From Zoogloea ramigera (lineage in GTDB: Bacteria > Pseudomonadota > Gammaproteobacteria > Burkholderiales > Rhodocyclaceae): a stretch of 50,428 nt of DNA. The notes below the pieces were generated by a model. The model did not search any database. It was not told the DNA's origin and worked only from the letters and a program-made list of their open reading frames with translations. The translations under genes were made by a program, and so were the position numbers. This document shows, in pieces, positions 50,394 through 50,428 of this stretch (its first letter is position 1; every line of letters begins with the position of its first letter). The stretch covers positions 1 to 50,428 of the forward strand of contig NZ_BJNV01000035.1 of assembly GCF_006539865.1 (NCBI RefSeq), in the 5' to 3' direction.

Positions 50394-50428
50394 GGGTCGG
50401 GTCGGGTCGGGTCGGGTCGGGTCGGGTC
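50394..50428. repeat. GGGTC pentamer tandem repeat at the window edge
   Basis: Seven uninterrupted copies of GGGTC run to the last base of the window and may continue beyond. The unit on the other strand, GACCC, equals part of the class B half-site (GACCCTC) of the nearby dyad array, which may be coincidence. Confidence 0.9.

Overview
The window is about 50 kb of high-G+C chromosomal DNA from a Gram-negative bacterium, most likely a betaproteobacterium of the Rhodocyclales type. This is inferred from gene content: a complete System I cytochrome c maturation operon, an old-yellow-enzyme reductase, a fused indolepyruvate ferredoxin oxidoreductase, a PEP-CTERM tail, a DUF3015/DUF4105 pair and many hybrid sensor kinases. 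No rRNA or species marker is present, so the genus is not settled.

Layout. 1-1000: the end of a glycine-zipper envelope protein, then a minus-strand tRNA operon (Gly-GCC, fMet-CAT, Val-GAC) with visible promoter and terminator. 1.1-14.3 kb: a signalling block with an HDOD-REC-GGDEF protein, two closely similar hybrid kinases with a phosphate-binding-like periplasmic protein between them, an OYE reductase on the plus strand, and a large Cache/PAS hybrid kinase. 14.4-20.6 kb: a glycosyltransferase, an SRPBCC protein, a divergent RlmN/Cfr-type radical SAM enzyme, two LpxL-type acyltransferases, and metK behind a long structured leader that ends in a terminator hairpin. 20.6-25.7 kb: a two-gene unit of a CHAT protease and a calcineurin-like phosphoesterase, an MBL-fold gene broken by one in-frame amber codon, and a small cupin. 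26.0-33.1 kb: ccmABCDEFGHI in order on the minus strand, mostly with 4-base start/stop overlaps. 33.2-39.0 kb: an orphan ParA-like ATPase, a membrane methyltransferase, a PEP-CTERM remnant, and three tandem paralogues of a membrane ankyrin-like family, one of them truncated. 39.4-47.1 kb: fused indolepyruvate oxidoreductase, DUF4105 and DUF3015 proteins, and a GlcD-type FAD oxidase. 47.2-49.3 kb: a Septu-like PtuA/PtuB defence pair, visibly less G+C rich than its flanks. 49.5-49.8 kb: an array of two kinds of short inverted repeat whose centres fall on one exact 21-bp lattice. 49.8-50.3 kb: a small helical protein, then a GGGTC pentamer run reaching the window edge.

The most unusual items are the 21-bp dyad lattice beside the Septu-like pair, the CHAT protease/phosphoesterase operon with a 28-bp near-palindrome upstream, the metK leader, and C-rich heptamer repeats placed directly before the start codons of ccmC, ccmF and the GlcD-like gene. 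All calls rest on reading the sequence and on recalled family motifs. No database search was run.
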